Shown here: positions 53,302-61,861 of the stretch, piece by piece
Layout of the letters: every line of letters begins with the position of its first letter
How positions within the stretch are numbered: the stretch's first letter is position 1
Assembly (NCBI GenBank): GCA_017420755.1
Contig: JAFQOG010000028.1
Span: forward strand, 1-64,000
Origin: Clostridia bacterium
GTDB lineage: Bacteria; Bacillota; Clostridia; Oscillospirales; CAG-272
Direction: 5' to 3'
DNA: 64,000 nt
The notes under the pieces: model-generated
Database searches by the model: none
The model's input: the letters and a program-made list of their open reading frames with translations, nothing else
Told to the model about the DNA's origin: nothing
Program-made: the position numbers and the translations under genes

Positions 53302-53330
53302 ATTTTAGCATAACTAAAAAGAAATTTCAA
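53302..53330 (-). promoter_or_regulatory. Promoter of the two-component operon
   Basis: On the minus strand TTGAAA (53325-53330) and TAAAAT (53302-53307) with 17-bp spacing, right at the edge of the 19-bp repeat array. Confidence 0.78.
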
Positions 53331-53360
53331 CAAGAATATAGGTAAAAGCCAAAGACTCGT

Positions 53361-53512
53361 CCCGAAAACAAAGATGCGTCTTGAAACCAAAGAAGCACCC
53401 CGAAAACAAAGACGCGCCCCGAAAACAAAGATGCGCCCCGAAAACAAAGACGCGCCCCGAAAACAAAGACGCGCCCCGAAAACAAAGATGCGCCCTCAAA
53501 ATCGAGAAGCGC
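53361..53512. repeat. 19-bp tandem repeat array, eight units
   Basis: Eight head-to-tail units with the consensus cccgaaaacaaagacgcgc. Units 3-7 are nearly perfect (c/t variation before gcgc) and units 1, 2 and 8 are diverged. It has no unique spacers, so it is not CRISPR. A frame crosses it on the minus strand but is an artefact of the repetition. Confidence 0.85.
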
Positions 53513-53521
53513 ATCTTTGTT

Positions 53522-53826
53522 TTATTTTGAAGGAGAGAAGATAGGGTCGATTATTAGTGTCCTTCATTGTGGGAGCATGTCCACCCCTTTGTTTTAATAC
53601 GCACGGAAGTGCGTATCAACGTTCTGGGGTACCCGACAGAAATCTTTGATTTCGTAGTTGGGTCAGGTTGTTATTTTGAAGGAGAGAAGATAGGGTCGAT
53701 TATTAGATTGGTTTTAAAAAACCATATATTTAAATTCTCATTTCAATAAAGAACCCATGAGTTATCCCTGTACGACTCAGGGATAACGGGTTCTATGCCA
53801 CATGGGCATTTTGAAGGAGAGAAGAT
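53522..53826. repeat. Direct 36-bp repeats with interspersed hairpins
   Basis: Identical 36-bp copies lie at 53522-53557 and 53671-53706 (149-bp period). A 19-bp core, attttgaaggagagaagat, occurs again at 53808-53826. Between them are perfect hairpins: atacgcac/gtgcgtat with GGAA loop (53597-53616), acccgac/gttgggt (53631-53663), and a long gaaccc...gggttc structure (53751-53793) that may terminate the protease gene. I see no gene in this stretch. Confidence 0.8.
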
Positions 53827-53836
53827 TTGGGCTTAA

Positions 53837-55024
53837 TTATTTTGAATATTCAAAGGTTTTAACTGAAACCGTTAGTTCTCTATAGCTTCTAACAATTTTA
53901 AAGCTGATGGTTTCGCCAACCTTTGTATTGTAAATAGCGTCTGAAAGGCTTTGAACAGTGATGTTTGTTGAATATACTGCTTCACCAGGAAGCTTAATTC
54001 CAACAATTATGTCGCCTGCCTTGAGGTCGGAATCCTCAGGAGCTGAAACAACCTGAATGTTGCCTTGACGTGTGGTTTTAACCTGAATACCGATTGTTGG
54101 TCTGCCAGTAACATAGCCATAATCTCTTAAATCGGAGTAAACATCCATTGCGTCATCATAAGGAATAGCAAATCCGATGCCCTCAGCATTTTCGCCAACA
54201 ACCTTTGCGTTAACAATACCGATAAGCTCACCGTTTCTATTGAAAAGACCGCCACCTGAGTTGCCGGGGTTAACAGTAGCATCTATTTGTAATAGATTCA
54301 TTTCAACACCGGAGATTCTAAGATTTGTATCAATCGCACTTAGGTATCCGTTTGTTACAGTATTATCAAGTACACCAAGAGGGTAGCCGATAACGATAAT
54401 TTCTTCACCAACAAAGAGCTTGTTTTCCTCATTTGCCCAAGTAGCACAGGTAAGCTCCCTTTGATTTTCAACGATTTGAAGAACTGCAATATCGCTTCTT
54501 GAATCAATTCCAGAAAGAATTGATTTATACTCTGTTCCATCGTTTAATGTCACGATAGATGAGGATTGCATATTTGCGTTTTCAACAACGTGTGCGTTTG
54601 TAATTATATAGTAGCCCTTTTGGTTGTTTGAGTTTGTGAATTTTCCAACAATAACTCCGCTACCGGATCCACTTGAATTTTCAATCTCAACAACGCTGTC
54701 CTTTATTCTTGCAATTACAGCAACTCGGGATGCAGGATCATTAAGCAAAGCAAGATTTGATTCATTGTCTGTTGAAACGTATGAAATGGTATTATTCACC
54801 TGTGGCTTGCTTTGTGGTGCAAGATCCTCATCAAGCGATGTAGAAAGGAAATTTAATAAGCAACCAAAAAGAAATATAATAGCGGAAACAAGTGCCAACA
54901 CAATGCAAACAACGAGCATAGGAGAAGCACCACGTTTTTTTGTGGTTGTTCCGTACACAACATTTAAATTTTCATTATCGTCATTATTATTTTCATCGAA
55001 ATTGTTGTAAATATAATTTGACAT
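53837..55024 (-). CDS. Membrane-anchored HtrA/DegP-type serine protease
   Basis: A 395-residue S1C protease with an Asn/Asp-rich cytoplasmic N-terminus (1-25), one membrane helix (about 36-60), a trypsin-like domain and a C-terminal PDZ domain (about 305-390). Its triad is H145 (TNAHVV), D178 (SRSDIAVL) and S256 in NPGNSGGG. It degrades misfolded envelope proteins outside the membrane. The start ATG 55024 follows AGAGGT; a longer form has no ribosome site. It lies behind the repeat-rich region next to the two-component operon, which may control it, although this is only positional. Confidence 0.93.
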   Translation of the reverse strand: MSNYIYNNFDENNNDDNENLNVVYGTTTKKRGASPMLVVCIVLALVSAIIFLFGCLLNFLSTSLDEDLAPQSKPQVNNTISYVSTDNESNLALLNDPASRVAVIARIKDSVVEIENSSGSGSGVIVGKFTNSNNQKGYYIITNAHVVENANMQSSSIVTLNDGTEYKSILSGIDSRSDIAVLQIVENQRELTCATWANEENKLFVGEEIIVIGYPLGVLDNTVTNGYLSAIDTNLRISGVEMNLLQIDATVNPGNSGGGLFNRNGELIGIVNAKVVGENAEGIGFAIPYDDAMDVYSDLRDYGYVTGRPTIGIQVKTTRQGNIQVVSAPEDSDLKAGDIIVGIKLPGEAVYSTNITVQSLSDAIYNTKVGETISFKIVRSYRELTVSVKTFEYSK

Positions 55025-55166
55025 TATTACCTCTTTGCCAATTTTTATTGGCTTTTTAGCAAAAAAATTCAAAAAATTATTTTGTTTACGATATTATTTT
55101 ACTATGCCAATGTGAAAATTGTATGAAGATGGGCAAAAAAATAATTGAAAAAACGGCAAAATAATC

Positions 55167-55195
55167 TTGATTTTATTGATTTTTTATGTTAAAAT
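55167..55195 (+). promoter_or_regulatory. Promoter of the pheST T-box operon
   Basis: TTGATT (55167-55172) and TAAAAT (55190-55195) with a 17-bp spacer, ending just before the T-box leader. Confidence 0.8.
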
Positions 55196-55204
55196 ACCTA
55201 AAAA

Positions 55205-55455
55205 TGCAGTGATGAAGCTGGCATTTGTTCATTTTCCATTCACAGAGAGGGCACACACAGCTGAGAGGTGCTTAGTGGTCGGACATATGCATTTCCCTTC
55301 GGAGCAGATTTTCTGAAAGCTTAGTAGGAAAATACGGGCAGTCCCGTTATAGACTATGGGAATAATCGTTCCTTAAAGGAGCCGTTTTGACGGAATTTGG
55401 GTGGTACCGCGGACTTTTGTTCGTCCCTTGCTTGTGCAGAGGGGCGATTTTTTTA
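55205..55455 (+). ncRNA. T-box riboswitch leader of pheST
   Basis: A classical T-box leader: stem I region with AGAGAGG near its start and the loop-region AGTA. The conserved T-box sequence GGGTGGTACCGCGG lies at 55399-55412, and a terminator (cgtccc/ggggcg then TTTTTTT, 55422-55455) competes with the antiterminator. Uncharged tRNA-Phe would switch transcription on. The specifier is probably TTC at 55298-55300 (ccctTC-ggagc context), inferred from the downstream pheST genes. Confidence 0.9.
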
Positions 55456-55508
55456 TGCACCCAATACTAAATATATAATATTGTAGAAAATCCGAGAGGA
55501 GAAAAATA

Positions 55509-56522
55509 ATGAAAGCAAAATTAAATCAAATCAGAGAAGAAGCGTTCAAGCTTCTCGAAGACGAAAATTGTAATGTCGAGGAAATAAGAATTAAGTATCT
55601 CGGCAAAAAGGGAGAACTAACAAGCGTTCTTCGTATGATGGGACAGTTATCCCCTGAGGAGCGTCCAGTTATGGGTCAGCTCGCAAATGAGGTAAGAGCA
55701 GAAATTGAAGCAAAAATTGCTGAAATGGCAGAGGCCAACAAGGCAAAGGAGCTTGAAAAAGCATTAGTTAGCGAGAAAATTGACGTAACAGCTTACGGCA
55801 AGGAGCAAAAGCTCGGCAAGCTTCACCCACTAACACAGGTTCAAAGAAAGATGGAGGACATCTTTATCGGTATGGGCTTCTCAATAGCAGAGGGACCAGA
55901 GGTTGAGTATGACTACTACAATTTCCAAGCGCTCAATATTCCTGAGAACCACCCAGCAAGAGATACACAGGATACATTCTATATTACAGATAATATCTTG
56001 CTTCGTTCACAAACATCTCCGGTTCAAGCAAGAGTAATGGAAAAGACTCAACCACCAATCAGAATTATCTCTCCAGGCAGAGTTTATCGTTCTGATGAGG
56101 TTGACGGCTCTCACTCACCACTTTTCCACCAATTAGAGGGTCTTGTTGTTGACAAGGGCATCACAATGGGCAACCTTCGTGGTATGCTTGAAACATTTGC
56201 AAAAACAATGTTTGGTGAAAAGACAAGAATCCGTTTCCGTCCTCACCACTTCCCATTCACAGAGCCAAGTGCAGAGGTTGACGTTTCTTGCTTTGTTTGT
56301 GGTGGCAAGGGCTGTCGTCTATGCAAGGGCGAGGGCTGGATTGAAATTTTGGGCGCTGGTATGGTGCATCCAAACGTACTAAAGAACTGTGGCATCGACC
56401 CTGAAATTTATAGTGGCTTTGCATTCGGTATGGGTATTGAAAGAATTACAATGTGTCAATATGGCATTGACGATATGCGTTTACTCTACGAGAACAACAT
56501 TAAGTTCTTGAAGCAATTTTAA
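55509..56522 (+). CDS. pheS: Phenylalanine-tRNA ligase alpha subunit
   Basis: A 337-residue PheS with an N-terminal coiled coil (about 1-85) and the class II catalytic core. Motif 2 ([21 protein letters not shown] region) and motif 3 ([13 protein letters not shown]) are visible. [13 protein letters not shown] cysteine cluster (about residue 257-268) is the short zinc-knuckle-like insert seen in some Firmicutes. It forms the (alphabeta)2 enzyme with PheT. It is under T-box control and precedes pheT by 23 nt. Confidence 0.96.
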   Translation: MKAKLNQIREEAFKLLEDENCNVEEIRIKYLGKKGELTSVLRMMGQLSPEERPVMGQLANEVRAEIEAKIAEMAEANKAKELEKALVSEKIDVTAYGKEQKLGKLHPLTQVQRKMEDIFIGMGFSIAEGPEVEYDYYNFQALNIPENHPARDTQDTFYITDNILLRSQTSPVQARVMEKTQPPIRIISPGRVYRSDEVDGSHSPLFHQLEGLVVDKGITMGNLRGMLETFAKTMFGEKTRIRFRPHHFPFTEPSAEVDVSCFVCGGKGCRLCKGEGWIEILGAGMVHPNVLKNCGIDPEIYSGFAFGMGIERITMCQYGIDDMRLLYENNIKFLKQF

Positions 56523-56545
56523 TTAGAGCGAGGAGGTTATAAATT

Positions 56546-58951
56546 ATGAATTTATCAAGAAAATGGTTAACTGATTACGTTGACGTAACAGAAGTAAATA
56601 ATAAAGATTATTGTGATAGAATGACCGACACAGGCTCTAAGGTAGAGGGATTTGAGGTTTTAGCCTCTGATATTGAAAACGTTGTTGTTGGTAAAATCAC
56701 AAAAATTTCAAAGCACGAAAACTCCGACCACCTACAAATTTGTATGCTCGATGTTGGAGAGGAAAATGAAATTCAAATTGTAACAGGGGCGCAAAATGTT
56801 TTTGAAGGTGCAGTTGTTCCGGTTGCTAAGGCTCCTGCAAAATTGCCGGGAGATATCGTAATAAAGGCAGGTAAGCTCCGTGGTGTTGAATCTAATGGTA
56901 TGCTTTGCTCAATCGCTGAGCTTGGATTAACCACACACGATATGCCAACTGCTATTGAAGACGGTATATTTATCTTGAACGAGCTTGACGAGGCTGTTAA
57001 TTTCATTCTCGGCATGGACATAAGAGAAGCTCTTATGCTCACTGACGATGTTGTTGAATTTGAAATTACACCAAACCGTCCTGACTGCCTATCCGTTATA
57101 GGTCTTGCACGTGAAACAGCGGCTTCATTTGAAAAGCCACTCTCAATTCCGACACCTTCAGTAAAGGGCGCAAACGATGGCGACAAGGTTGAAAACTATG
57201 TAAAGGTTGATATTGAGTCAACACTTTGCAAAAGATACGCTGCAAGAGTTGTAAAGAATATTAAAATCGAGCCATCACCATTGTGGCTAAGAATGAGACT
57301 GCGCGCATCAGGCGTACGTCCAATCAATAATATAGTTGATATTACTAACTATGTAATGCTTGAGTATGGTCAACCAATGCACGCATTTGACTATAAGTGT
57401 CTTGATGGCTCACATATCATTGTTAGAGAAGCAAACGAAAATGAATCCTTTAAATCCCTTGACGATATCGACCATACATTAAAAGCAGGTATGCTCGTTA
57501 TCTCAGACGAACAAAAAGCAGTTGCCTTGGCTGGCGTTATGGGCGGAGCAAACAGTGAAATCACCAACGACACAAAAACTGTTGTTTTTGAAAGCGCCAA
57601 CTTTGATGGTCCAAGCGTTCGTGTTACATCTCGCGCACTCGGTATGAGAACAGAATCAAGCGCAAGATTTGAAAAGGGAATTGACGAGGAAACCGTTATT
57701 CCGGCTATTGAGCGCGCTTGTGAGCTTGTTGAAATGCTCGGCGCAGGCGATGTAGTTGACGGAATGATTGATGTTTACCCAAATCCAAAGAAGGTAAGAG
57801 AGATTCCTCTAAATGCAGAGAAGATTAATGCATTCCTCGGCACAAATATCTCTAAAGAGGAAATGGTAAGAATCTTAACATCTTTAACATTCAAGGTTGA
57901 AAACGATATAGTTTACGTTCCATCCTATCGTGATGACGTTGAGGGTATGCAGGACGTAGCTGAGGAGATTGCAAGAATTTACGGCTATAACGAAATCGAA
58001 ACAACAAATGTTATTGCTTCCTTGACACAGGGCGAAAGAACCCCACGTCAAGCATTTGACTTAAAGATTAAGGACTCCCTTTGTGCTATGGGACTTTATG
58101 AGATTCACACATTCTCATTTATAAGCCCTAAGTACTATGACAAAATTAACTTGCCACAGGGCGACCAAAGACGCAAATCCGTTGTTATTTCTAACCCACT
58201 GGGCGAGGATACAAGCGTAATGCGTACAACATCACTCCCATCAATGCTTGAGGTTCTAAACAAGAACCACAACCTAAAGAATGAAGAAGCTATGCTTTAC
58301 GAGGTTGCAACAATCTATATTCCTGACGAAGATAAAAACAATCTTCCAAAGGAGCCCAAAGAGGTTGTTCTCGGTATGTATGGCGGAGTTGATTTCTATG
58401 ACCTAAAGGGCGTAATTGAGGGACTCTTTGGTGCTTGCGGAATTAAAAATTATAAGGTTAAGGCAAAGACTGATAATCCAACCTTCCACCCAGGCAGATG
58501 TGCAGAAATTTATCTTGAAAATGGCGTATGCCTCGGCGTATTTGGTGAAATCCACCCATCAGTTGCAGCAAATTACTCATTTACAAAGAGAGTATATGTA
58601 GCAAGCCTTGATTTTGAAGCTATGCTTGAAAACGCAGAAAGCGAAGCAAAGTATAAGCCACTTCCAAAGTTCCCAGCGCTCACACGCGACTTCTCATTCG
58701 TATGCGAGGAAGCACTTGAGGTTGGCACAATTGAAGACACAATTAAAAAATCAGGCGTTAAGCTTCTTGAAGATGTTAAGCTGTTCGACATCTATCGTGG
58801 CGCACAAGTAGGAGAGGGTAAAAAGAGTGTTTCCTTCTCAGTTTCCTTGCGTGCTGCCGACAGAACCCTTAACGACGAGGAAGCAGATACTGCTGTTAAA
58901 AAGATTCTAAAGAATCTTGAAAAAGAGCTTGGTATCACTCTACGAGCATAA
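56546..58951 (+). CDS. pheT: Phenylalanine-tRNA ligase beta subunit
   Basis: An 801-residue PheT with EMAP/tRNA-binding domain (about 40-150), B3/B4 editing region, B5 domain (about 400-475), core and C-terminal anticodon-binding FDX-ACB domain (about 708-800). It binds tRNA-Phe and edits mischarged tyrosine. GAGGAGG precedes the start, and a terminator follows. Length is normal. Confidence 0.96.
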   Translation: MNLSRKWLTDYVDVTEVNNKDYCDRMTDTGSKVEGFEVLASDIENVVVGKITKISKHENSDHLQICMLDVGEENEIQIVTGAQNVFEGAVVPVAKAPAKLPGDIVIKAGKLRGVESNGMLCSIAELGLTTHDMPTAIEDGIFILNELDEAVNFILGMDIREALMLTDDVVEFEITPNRPDCLSVIGLARETAASFEKPLSIPTPSVKGANDGDKVENYVKVDIESTLCKRYAARVVKNIKIEPSPLWLRMRLRASGVRPINNIVDITNYVMLEYGQPMHAFDYKCLDGSHIIVREANENESFKSLDDIDHTLKAGMLVISDEQKAVALAGVMGGANSEITNDTKTVVFESANFDGPSVRVTSRALGMRTESSARFEKGIDEETVIPAIERACELVEMLGAGDVVDGMIDVYPNPKKVREIPLNAEKINAFLGTNISKEEMVRILTSLTFKVENDIVYVPSYRDDVEGMQDVAEEIARIYGYNEIETTNVIASLTQGERTPRQAFDLKIKDSLCAMGLYEIHTFSFISPKYYDKINLPQGDQRRKSVVISNPLGEDTSVMRTTSLPSMLEVLNKNHNLKNEEAMLYEVATIYIPDEDKNNLPKEPKEVVLGMYGGVDFYDLKGVIEGLFGACGIKNYKVKAKTDNPTFHPGRCAEIYLENGVCLGVFGEIHPSVAANYSFTKRVYVASLDFEAMLENAESEAKYKPLPKFPALTRDFSFVCEEALEVGTIEDTIKKSGVKLLEDVKLFDIYRGAQVGEGKKSVSFSVSLRAADRTLNDEEADTAVKKILKNLEKELGITLRA

Positions 58952-58955
58952 AAAC

Positions 58956-58985
58956 AAAAGACCGATTTCATATCGGTCTTTTTAT
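58956..58985 (+). terminator. Terminator of pheST
   Basis: aaagaccgat/atcggtcttt stem with T-tract. Confidence 0.83.
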
Positions 58986-59005
58986 ATATAATAAACGAGA
59001 AATAA

Positions 59006-59272
59006 TTATTTTAGTTTTTCGAGGTCGTTTTGAATTTTACGGATCAATTTTGCTCGATTAGAGTCTAAAGCATTGTCAAAAGGGATTCTTCCTACAAGAT
59101 AATCTATTGACACGTTGAAAAAATCGGCAAGCTTTATAAGCGCATCGCTATCGGGATTGGTTTTTCCTGTTTCATAGTTCGATATGGTTCTTTGGTCGAT
59201 TCCCGTTGCTTCTGCTAAATCCGATTGTCTTAAATCTCTATCTTCTCTTAAATCTTTTATCCTGTTTTGCAT
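59006..59272 (-). CDS. XRE-family transcriptional regulator
   Basis: An 88-residue protein with a helix-turn-helix (LRQSDLAEATGIDQRTISNYETGK) near residues 13-36 and the C-terminal IKLADFFNVSIDYLV signature. The start ATG 59272 follows AAAGAGGTG; a longer frame through the operator region is rejected. It lies divergent from a small Cys-rich gene, with two inverted-repeat sites (59304-59319, 59363-59378) between them, so autoregulation and control of that gene are likely. Confidence 0.9.
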   Translation of the reverse strand: MQNRIKDLREDRDLRQSDLAEATGIDQRTISNYETGKTNPDSDALIKLADFFNVSIDYLVGRIPFDNALDSNRAKLIRKIQNDLEKLK

Positions 59273-59303
59273 ATAACACCTCTTTACTAATTCATTTCTA
59301 TGA

Positions 59304-59378
59304 TACCACAATATTGGTAAAATATATTGACATACTAATAATGTTCTGGTATAATGAAAATATACCAATATTTTAGTA
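59304..59378. promoter_or_regulatory. XRE operators and promoter of the Cys-rich gene
   Basis: TTGACA (59327-59332) and TATAAT (59350-59355) form a consensus plus-strand promoter. It is flanked by TACCA-6-TGGTA (59304-59319) and TACCA-6-TAGTA (59363-59378), two sites with identical spacing 59 bp apart. Confidence 0.75.
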
Positions 59379-59391
59379 AAAGGAGAGAAAA

Positions 59392-59667
59392 ATGGCAGAT
59401 TGTAAAAAATGTTCATACTTTGATATAAACGCTTTTGTGTGCAAAAACAAAAACGTTTCTGAGCAACATCGTATAGGAAGTGCATCTTGTTCATATTTTT
59501 CTGGACAAACTTGTTCTACCTGCAGATATGCTGAGTATGGAAACACTTTATTCACAAGAAGCACTTTGTGGTGTGTGAGGGCGAAAAATACTTCATTTTT
59601 TGCCGATACAACATATCCCAAAACAAGTCCATCGTCGTCCTGTGCTCATTGGACAAAGAGGGGCTAA
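59392..59667 (+). CDS. Small protein with two four-cysteine modules
   Basis: A 91-residue protein with cysteines C4/C7/C17/C33 and C41/C44/C61/C84, two similar modules of the form CxxC-x(n)-C-x(n)-C, each beginning CxxCxYxx-like (CKKCSYFD, CSTCRYAE). Each module could bind one zinc. There is no signal peptide or membrane helix. AAAGGAGAG precedes the start. It lies divergent from an XRE regulator under flanking operators, with its own terminator. The function is unknown and I do not recognise a family. Confidence 0.75.
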   Translation: MADCKKCSYFDINAFVCKNKNVSEQHRIGSASCSYFSGQTCSTCRYAEYGNTLFTRSTLWCVRAKNTSFFADTTYPKTSPSSSCAHWTKRG

Positions 59668-59669
59668 TA

Positions 59670-59701
59670 AAAATAGAGGGGAGAGCACCCCTCTATTTTT
59701 A
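59670..59701 (+). terminator. Terminator of the Cys-rich gene
   Basis: aaatagagggg/cccctctattt stem with agagca loop, then T-tract. Confidence 0.83.
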
Positions 59702-59710
59702 TTATATATA

Positions 59711-59739
59711 TTGAAATGTGCGTTTTTTAATGCTAAAAT
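59711..59739 (+). promoter_or_regulatory. Promoter of the nitroreductase gene
   Basis: TTGAAA (59711-59716) and TAAAAT (59734-59739) spaced 17 bp. Confidence 0.75.
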
Positions 59740-59768
59740 TAATATATATTAAAAATTAGAGGTAACTT

Positions 59769-60302
59769 ATGGAAATCAAGGAATGTATTAAGGGCAGACG
59801 CAGTGTTAGAAAATATGCGTACGAAAAAATTGAGCGTGAGGTGATTGAAACGATGGTAAAGGCGGGACAATACGCGCCATCATGGAAAAACTCACAAACT
59901 CCAAGATATTATGCAGCAATAACAGAAGAGGGAATAGAGGCGGTTCGCACTTGCTTACCAGACTTCAACGCAGAAAGAACAGAGGGCGTTGGTGCTTATA
60001 TTATAACAACAGCAAAAAAGGGGCGCAGCGGCTGCAACTCAAATGGTGAATATTTCAGTCATCTTGGAAACGGCTACGAGTGCTTTGACAATGGCTTAGC
60101 AGTTGAAAATATGATTCTTTACGCACATTCAATCGGTTATTCCACCCTTATTATGGGACTATTTGATGAGCCAAGCTTGCGTCAGCTGCTTGACGTACCA
60201 AGCGACGAGGATATTGTCGTTGTAATTGCAGTTGGAAAGCGTGACATTGACCCACAAAGACCGGAGCGTAAAGCAACAGAAAGCGTATTAAAGATATTCT
60301 AA
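59769..60302 (+). CDS. Nitroreductase family protein
   Basis: A 177-residue FMN-dependent oxidoreductase of the nitroreductase fold: GRRSVRKYAYEKIE and YAPSWKNSQTPRYY at the FMN site, then GLAVENMILYAHSIGYST and a C-terminal VAVGKR-like segment (VIAVGKRD). Substrates of such enzymes vary from nitroaromatics to quinones and flavins. AGAGGTAA precedes the start. A second SGNH hydrolase gene begins 10 nt downstream, so they share a transcript, though no shared pathway is obvious. Confidence 0.88.
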   Translation: MEIKECIKGRRSVRKYAYEKIEREVIETMVKAGQYAPSWKNSQTPRYYAAITEEGIEAVRTCLPDFNAERTEGVGAYIITTAKKGRSGCNSNGEYFSHLGNGYECFDNGLAVENMILYAHSIGYSTLIMGLFDEPSLRQLLDVPSDEDIVVVIAVGKRDIDPQRPERKATESVLKIF

Positions 60303-60312
60303 GGAGGCAAAA

Positions 60313-61263
60313 ATGAAAGCATCAAAAAAGACCTTAAAGAAGTTTATTAAGGGTGCACTTACAATTAGAGAAGAGGGGGCATATCTTTGCCCACTTAAAT
60401 ATGAGGAGGCGCAAATAGAACAGTTTAGACAAGCAGACAAGGGCTGGGTTTGGCGCTCACAGTTTAGCTCAGGCACAAGAATAGAGCTTTTAACTGATGC
60501 AACCGAAATTCGTCTTGATTATTACGCCACCGATTTTTCTTCATCCGATAATACCTTTGACCTCTATGTTGACGGAGTTTTAAACTGTGTTCACAAGGTT
60601 AAAAAGTTCAATTTTGATAGAGCCATTTATAATGTTCGAGAAGGCTGGAAGCTTGTTCAAATATACCTACCAACCGACTGCCATATAGGGATAAAAAACT
60701 TTAATATAAACGGTGGCTACAAATCAGTTAAGGACAAGGGACAAAAGGTTTTAATCATTGGCGATTCAATTACCCAAGGCTATGGCACATTTATGTCCGG
60801 TGCGTCATATGCAAATGTGCTTCAAAGAAAAACCGGCTATAATATAGTAGCACAGGGAATAGGTGGCTTGCCATTTAAGGATTGCGTTCTTTACAAGGGA
60901 GAATACGAGCCGGATAAAATCATAGTTTCTCTTGGCACAAACTATTACGAATGTTTAAGCTACGACTATGAAAACGAGGTAAAAGGCTTCTTTAAAAAGC
61001 TAAACAAGCTGTGGGGAGATAAGGAAATTATATACATTTCCCCTCTTTGGCGCGACAATGATGTTATTTGGGATAGGTTTTTGTGGTGTCGTGAGGTTGC
61101 CACAAATGAAGCCTTAAAATATGAAAACATAACAGTAATTGACGGCTTTGACTTAGTCCCACACGTGCACGAATGCTTCCACGACAAAATCCATCCAAAC
61201 GCATATGGATGTGAGCTCATGGCAAACAATTTGGCGTTCATATTTAAGGAAATAGGCTTTTAA
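60313..61263 (+). CDS. Two-domain SGNH carbohydrate esterase-like hydrolase
   Basis: A 316-residue signal-less protein with an N-terminal beta-sandwich (about 35-140) and an SGNH domain: S152 in GDSITQG, oxyanion GIGG, N210 in GTN, and D291/H294 in DKIHP. The layout resembles CE2/CE3-type acetyl esterases. It differs from the protein at 447-1448 in the nucleophile motif (GDS against GSS). AAGGAGG precedes the start. It probably removes acetyl groups from sugars; the substrate is unknown. Confidence 0.83.
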   Translation: MKASKKTLKKFIKGALTIREEGAYLCPLKYEEAQIEQFRQADKGWVWRSQFSSGTRIELLTDATEIRLDYYATDFSSSDNTFDLYVDGVLNCVHKVKKFNFDRAIYNVREGWKLVQIYLPTDCHIGIKNFNINGGYKSVKDKGQKVLIIGDSITQGYGTFMSGASYANVLQRKTGYNIVAQGIGGLPFKDCVLYKGEYEPDKIIVSLGTNYYECLSYDYENEVKGFFKKLNKLWGDKEIIYISPLWRDNDVIWDRFLWCREVATNEALKYENITVIDGFDLVPHVHECFHDKIHPNAYGCELMANNLAFIFKEIGF

Positions 61264-61268
61264 AATAG

Positions 61269-61299
61269 ACACAGGGTGAGCAAATTGCTCACCCTGTGT
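61269..61299. terminator. Palindromic terminator-like hairpin
   Basis: A perfect 14-bp stem (acacagggtgagca/tgctcaccctgtgt) sits between convergent genes. It lacks a good T-tract on the plus strand, so its efficiency is uncertain. Confidence 0.65.
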
Positions 61300-61304
61300 G
61301 CGTA

Positions 61305-61523
61305 TTAATATAATTTTTTTGGTGTATCGGTTATACCAACTAAATAATCAATGCTTATATTATAGTATTGTGCCAATTTTATATATTTGTCAATACCCAT
61401 AAGCTGTTTGCCAGTTTCGTACTTGCTAATTTGCTCTTGTGTAGTATCAAGAAGAATTGCAATATCGGATTGCTTTAAATCTCTATCCTCTCTAACATCC
61501 TTTAATCTATTTTTATAGTTCAT
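61305..61523 (-). CDS. XRE-family transcriptional regulator
   Basis: A 72-residue regulator with a helix-turn-helix (LKQSDIAILLDTTQEQISKYETGK) and C-terminal IKLAQYYNISIDYLVG. AAGAGGTTT precedes the start. It is divergent from another XRE gene at 61631; the region between holds two copies of cttaaaaggtata. It closely resembles the deleted XRE remnant at 34827-34985 in its C-terminal half. Likely autoregulatory. Confidence 0.9.
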   Translation of the reverse strand: MNYKNRLKDVREDRDLKQSDIAILLDTTQEQISKYETGKQLMGIDKYIKLAQYYNISIDYLVGITDTPKKLY

Positions 61524-61551
61524 ATAAACCTCTTAATATTTTATAAGTATA

Positions 61552-61608
61552 TTGACATTATAACTTAAAAGGTATATAATGATGTTGAAATATGCCTTAA
61601 AAGGTATA
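61552..61608 (+). promoter_or_regulatory. Promoter with repeated XRE operator
   Basis: TTGACA (61552-61557) and TATAAT (61575-61580) with 17-bp spacing. cttaaaaggtata is repeated at 61564-61576 (overlapping the spacer and -10 box) and 61596-61608; each contains the inverted core CTT-2-AAG, extended to CCTT-2-AAGG in the second. Confidence 0.78.
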
Positions 61609-61630
61609 AAACAAAAGGAGAGAAGAAGTA

Positions 61631-61837
61631 GTGTTTGAAAGTCAAAAGGTTTTAGGAGAAAAATTAAGGGAGTTAAGGAAGAAAAAATGTAAAAACAAAA
61701 AAGAAATTGCCTGTGTTATGGGCATTTCGGTCTATCGTTACAGTAACATAGAGAAGGGCAAGGGTGTGTTTTACATAGAACAAGCAAAAAAGCTTGTGGA
61801 ATATTATAATATTTGCCTTGACGATTTAATAAAATAG
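61631..61837 (+). CDS. Small XRE-type helix-turn-helix protein
   Basis: A 68-residue protein with an XRE fold (GEKLRELRKKK, then EIACVMGISVYRYSNIEKGK) and a C-terminal VEYYNICLDDLI segment. It begins with GTG 61631, preceded by AAAGGAG about 10 nt upstream. Its target-recognition helix differs strongly from its divergent neighbour, so it should read other sites or act as an antagonist. It is under a promoter carrying two operator copies. Confidence 0.8.
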   Translation: MFESQKVLGEKLRELRKKKCKNKKEIACVMGISVYRYSNIEKGKGVFYIEQAKKLVEYYNICLDDLIK

Positions 61838-61861
61838 TTTTGATGAGAGAAAAAGCAAAAT

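Noticed and set aside
53361-53512. CRISPR array
   Set aside because: The 19-bp units are contiguous with no unique spacers, and no cas genes occur in the window.
53314-53514. Small Phe/Gly-rich protein on the minus strand
   Set aside because: Its periodic sequence is the direct translation of the 19-bp tandem array; no ribosome site or family match.
53567-53749. 60-codon gene in the hairpin region
   Set aside because: It runs through two palindromes and a direct repeat, lacks a ribosome site and resembles no protein I know.
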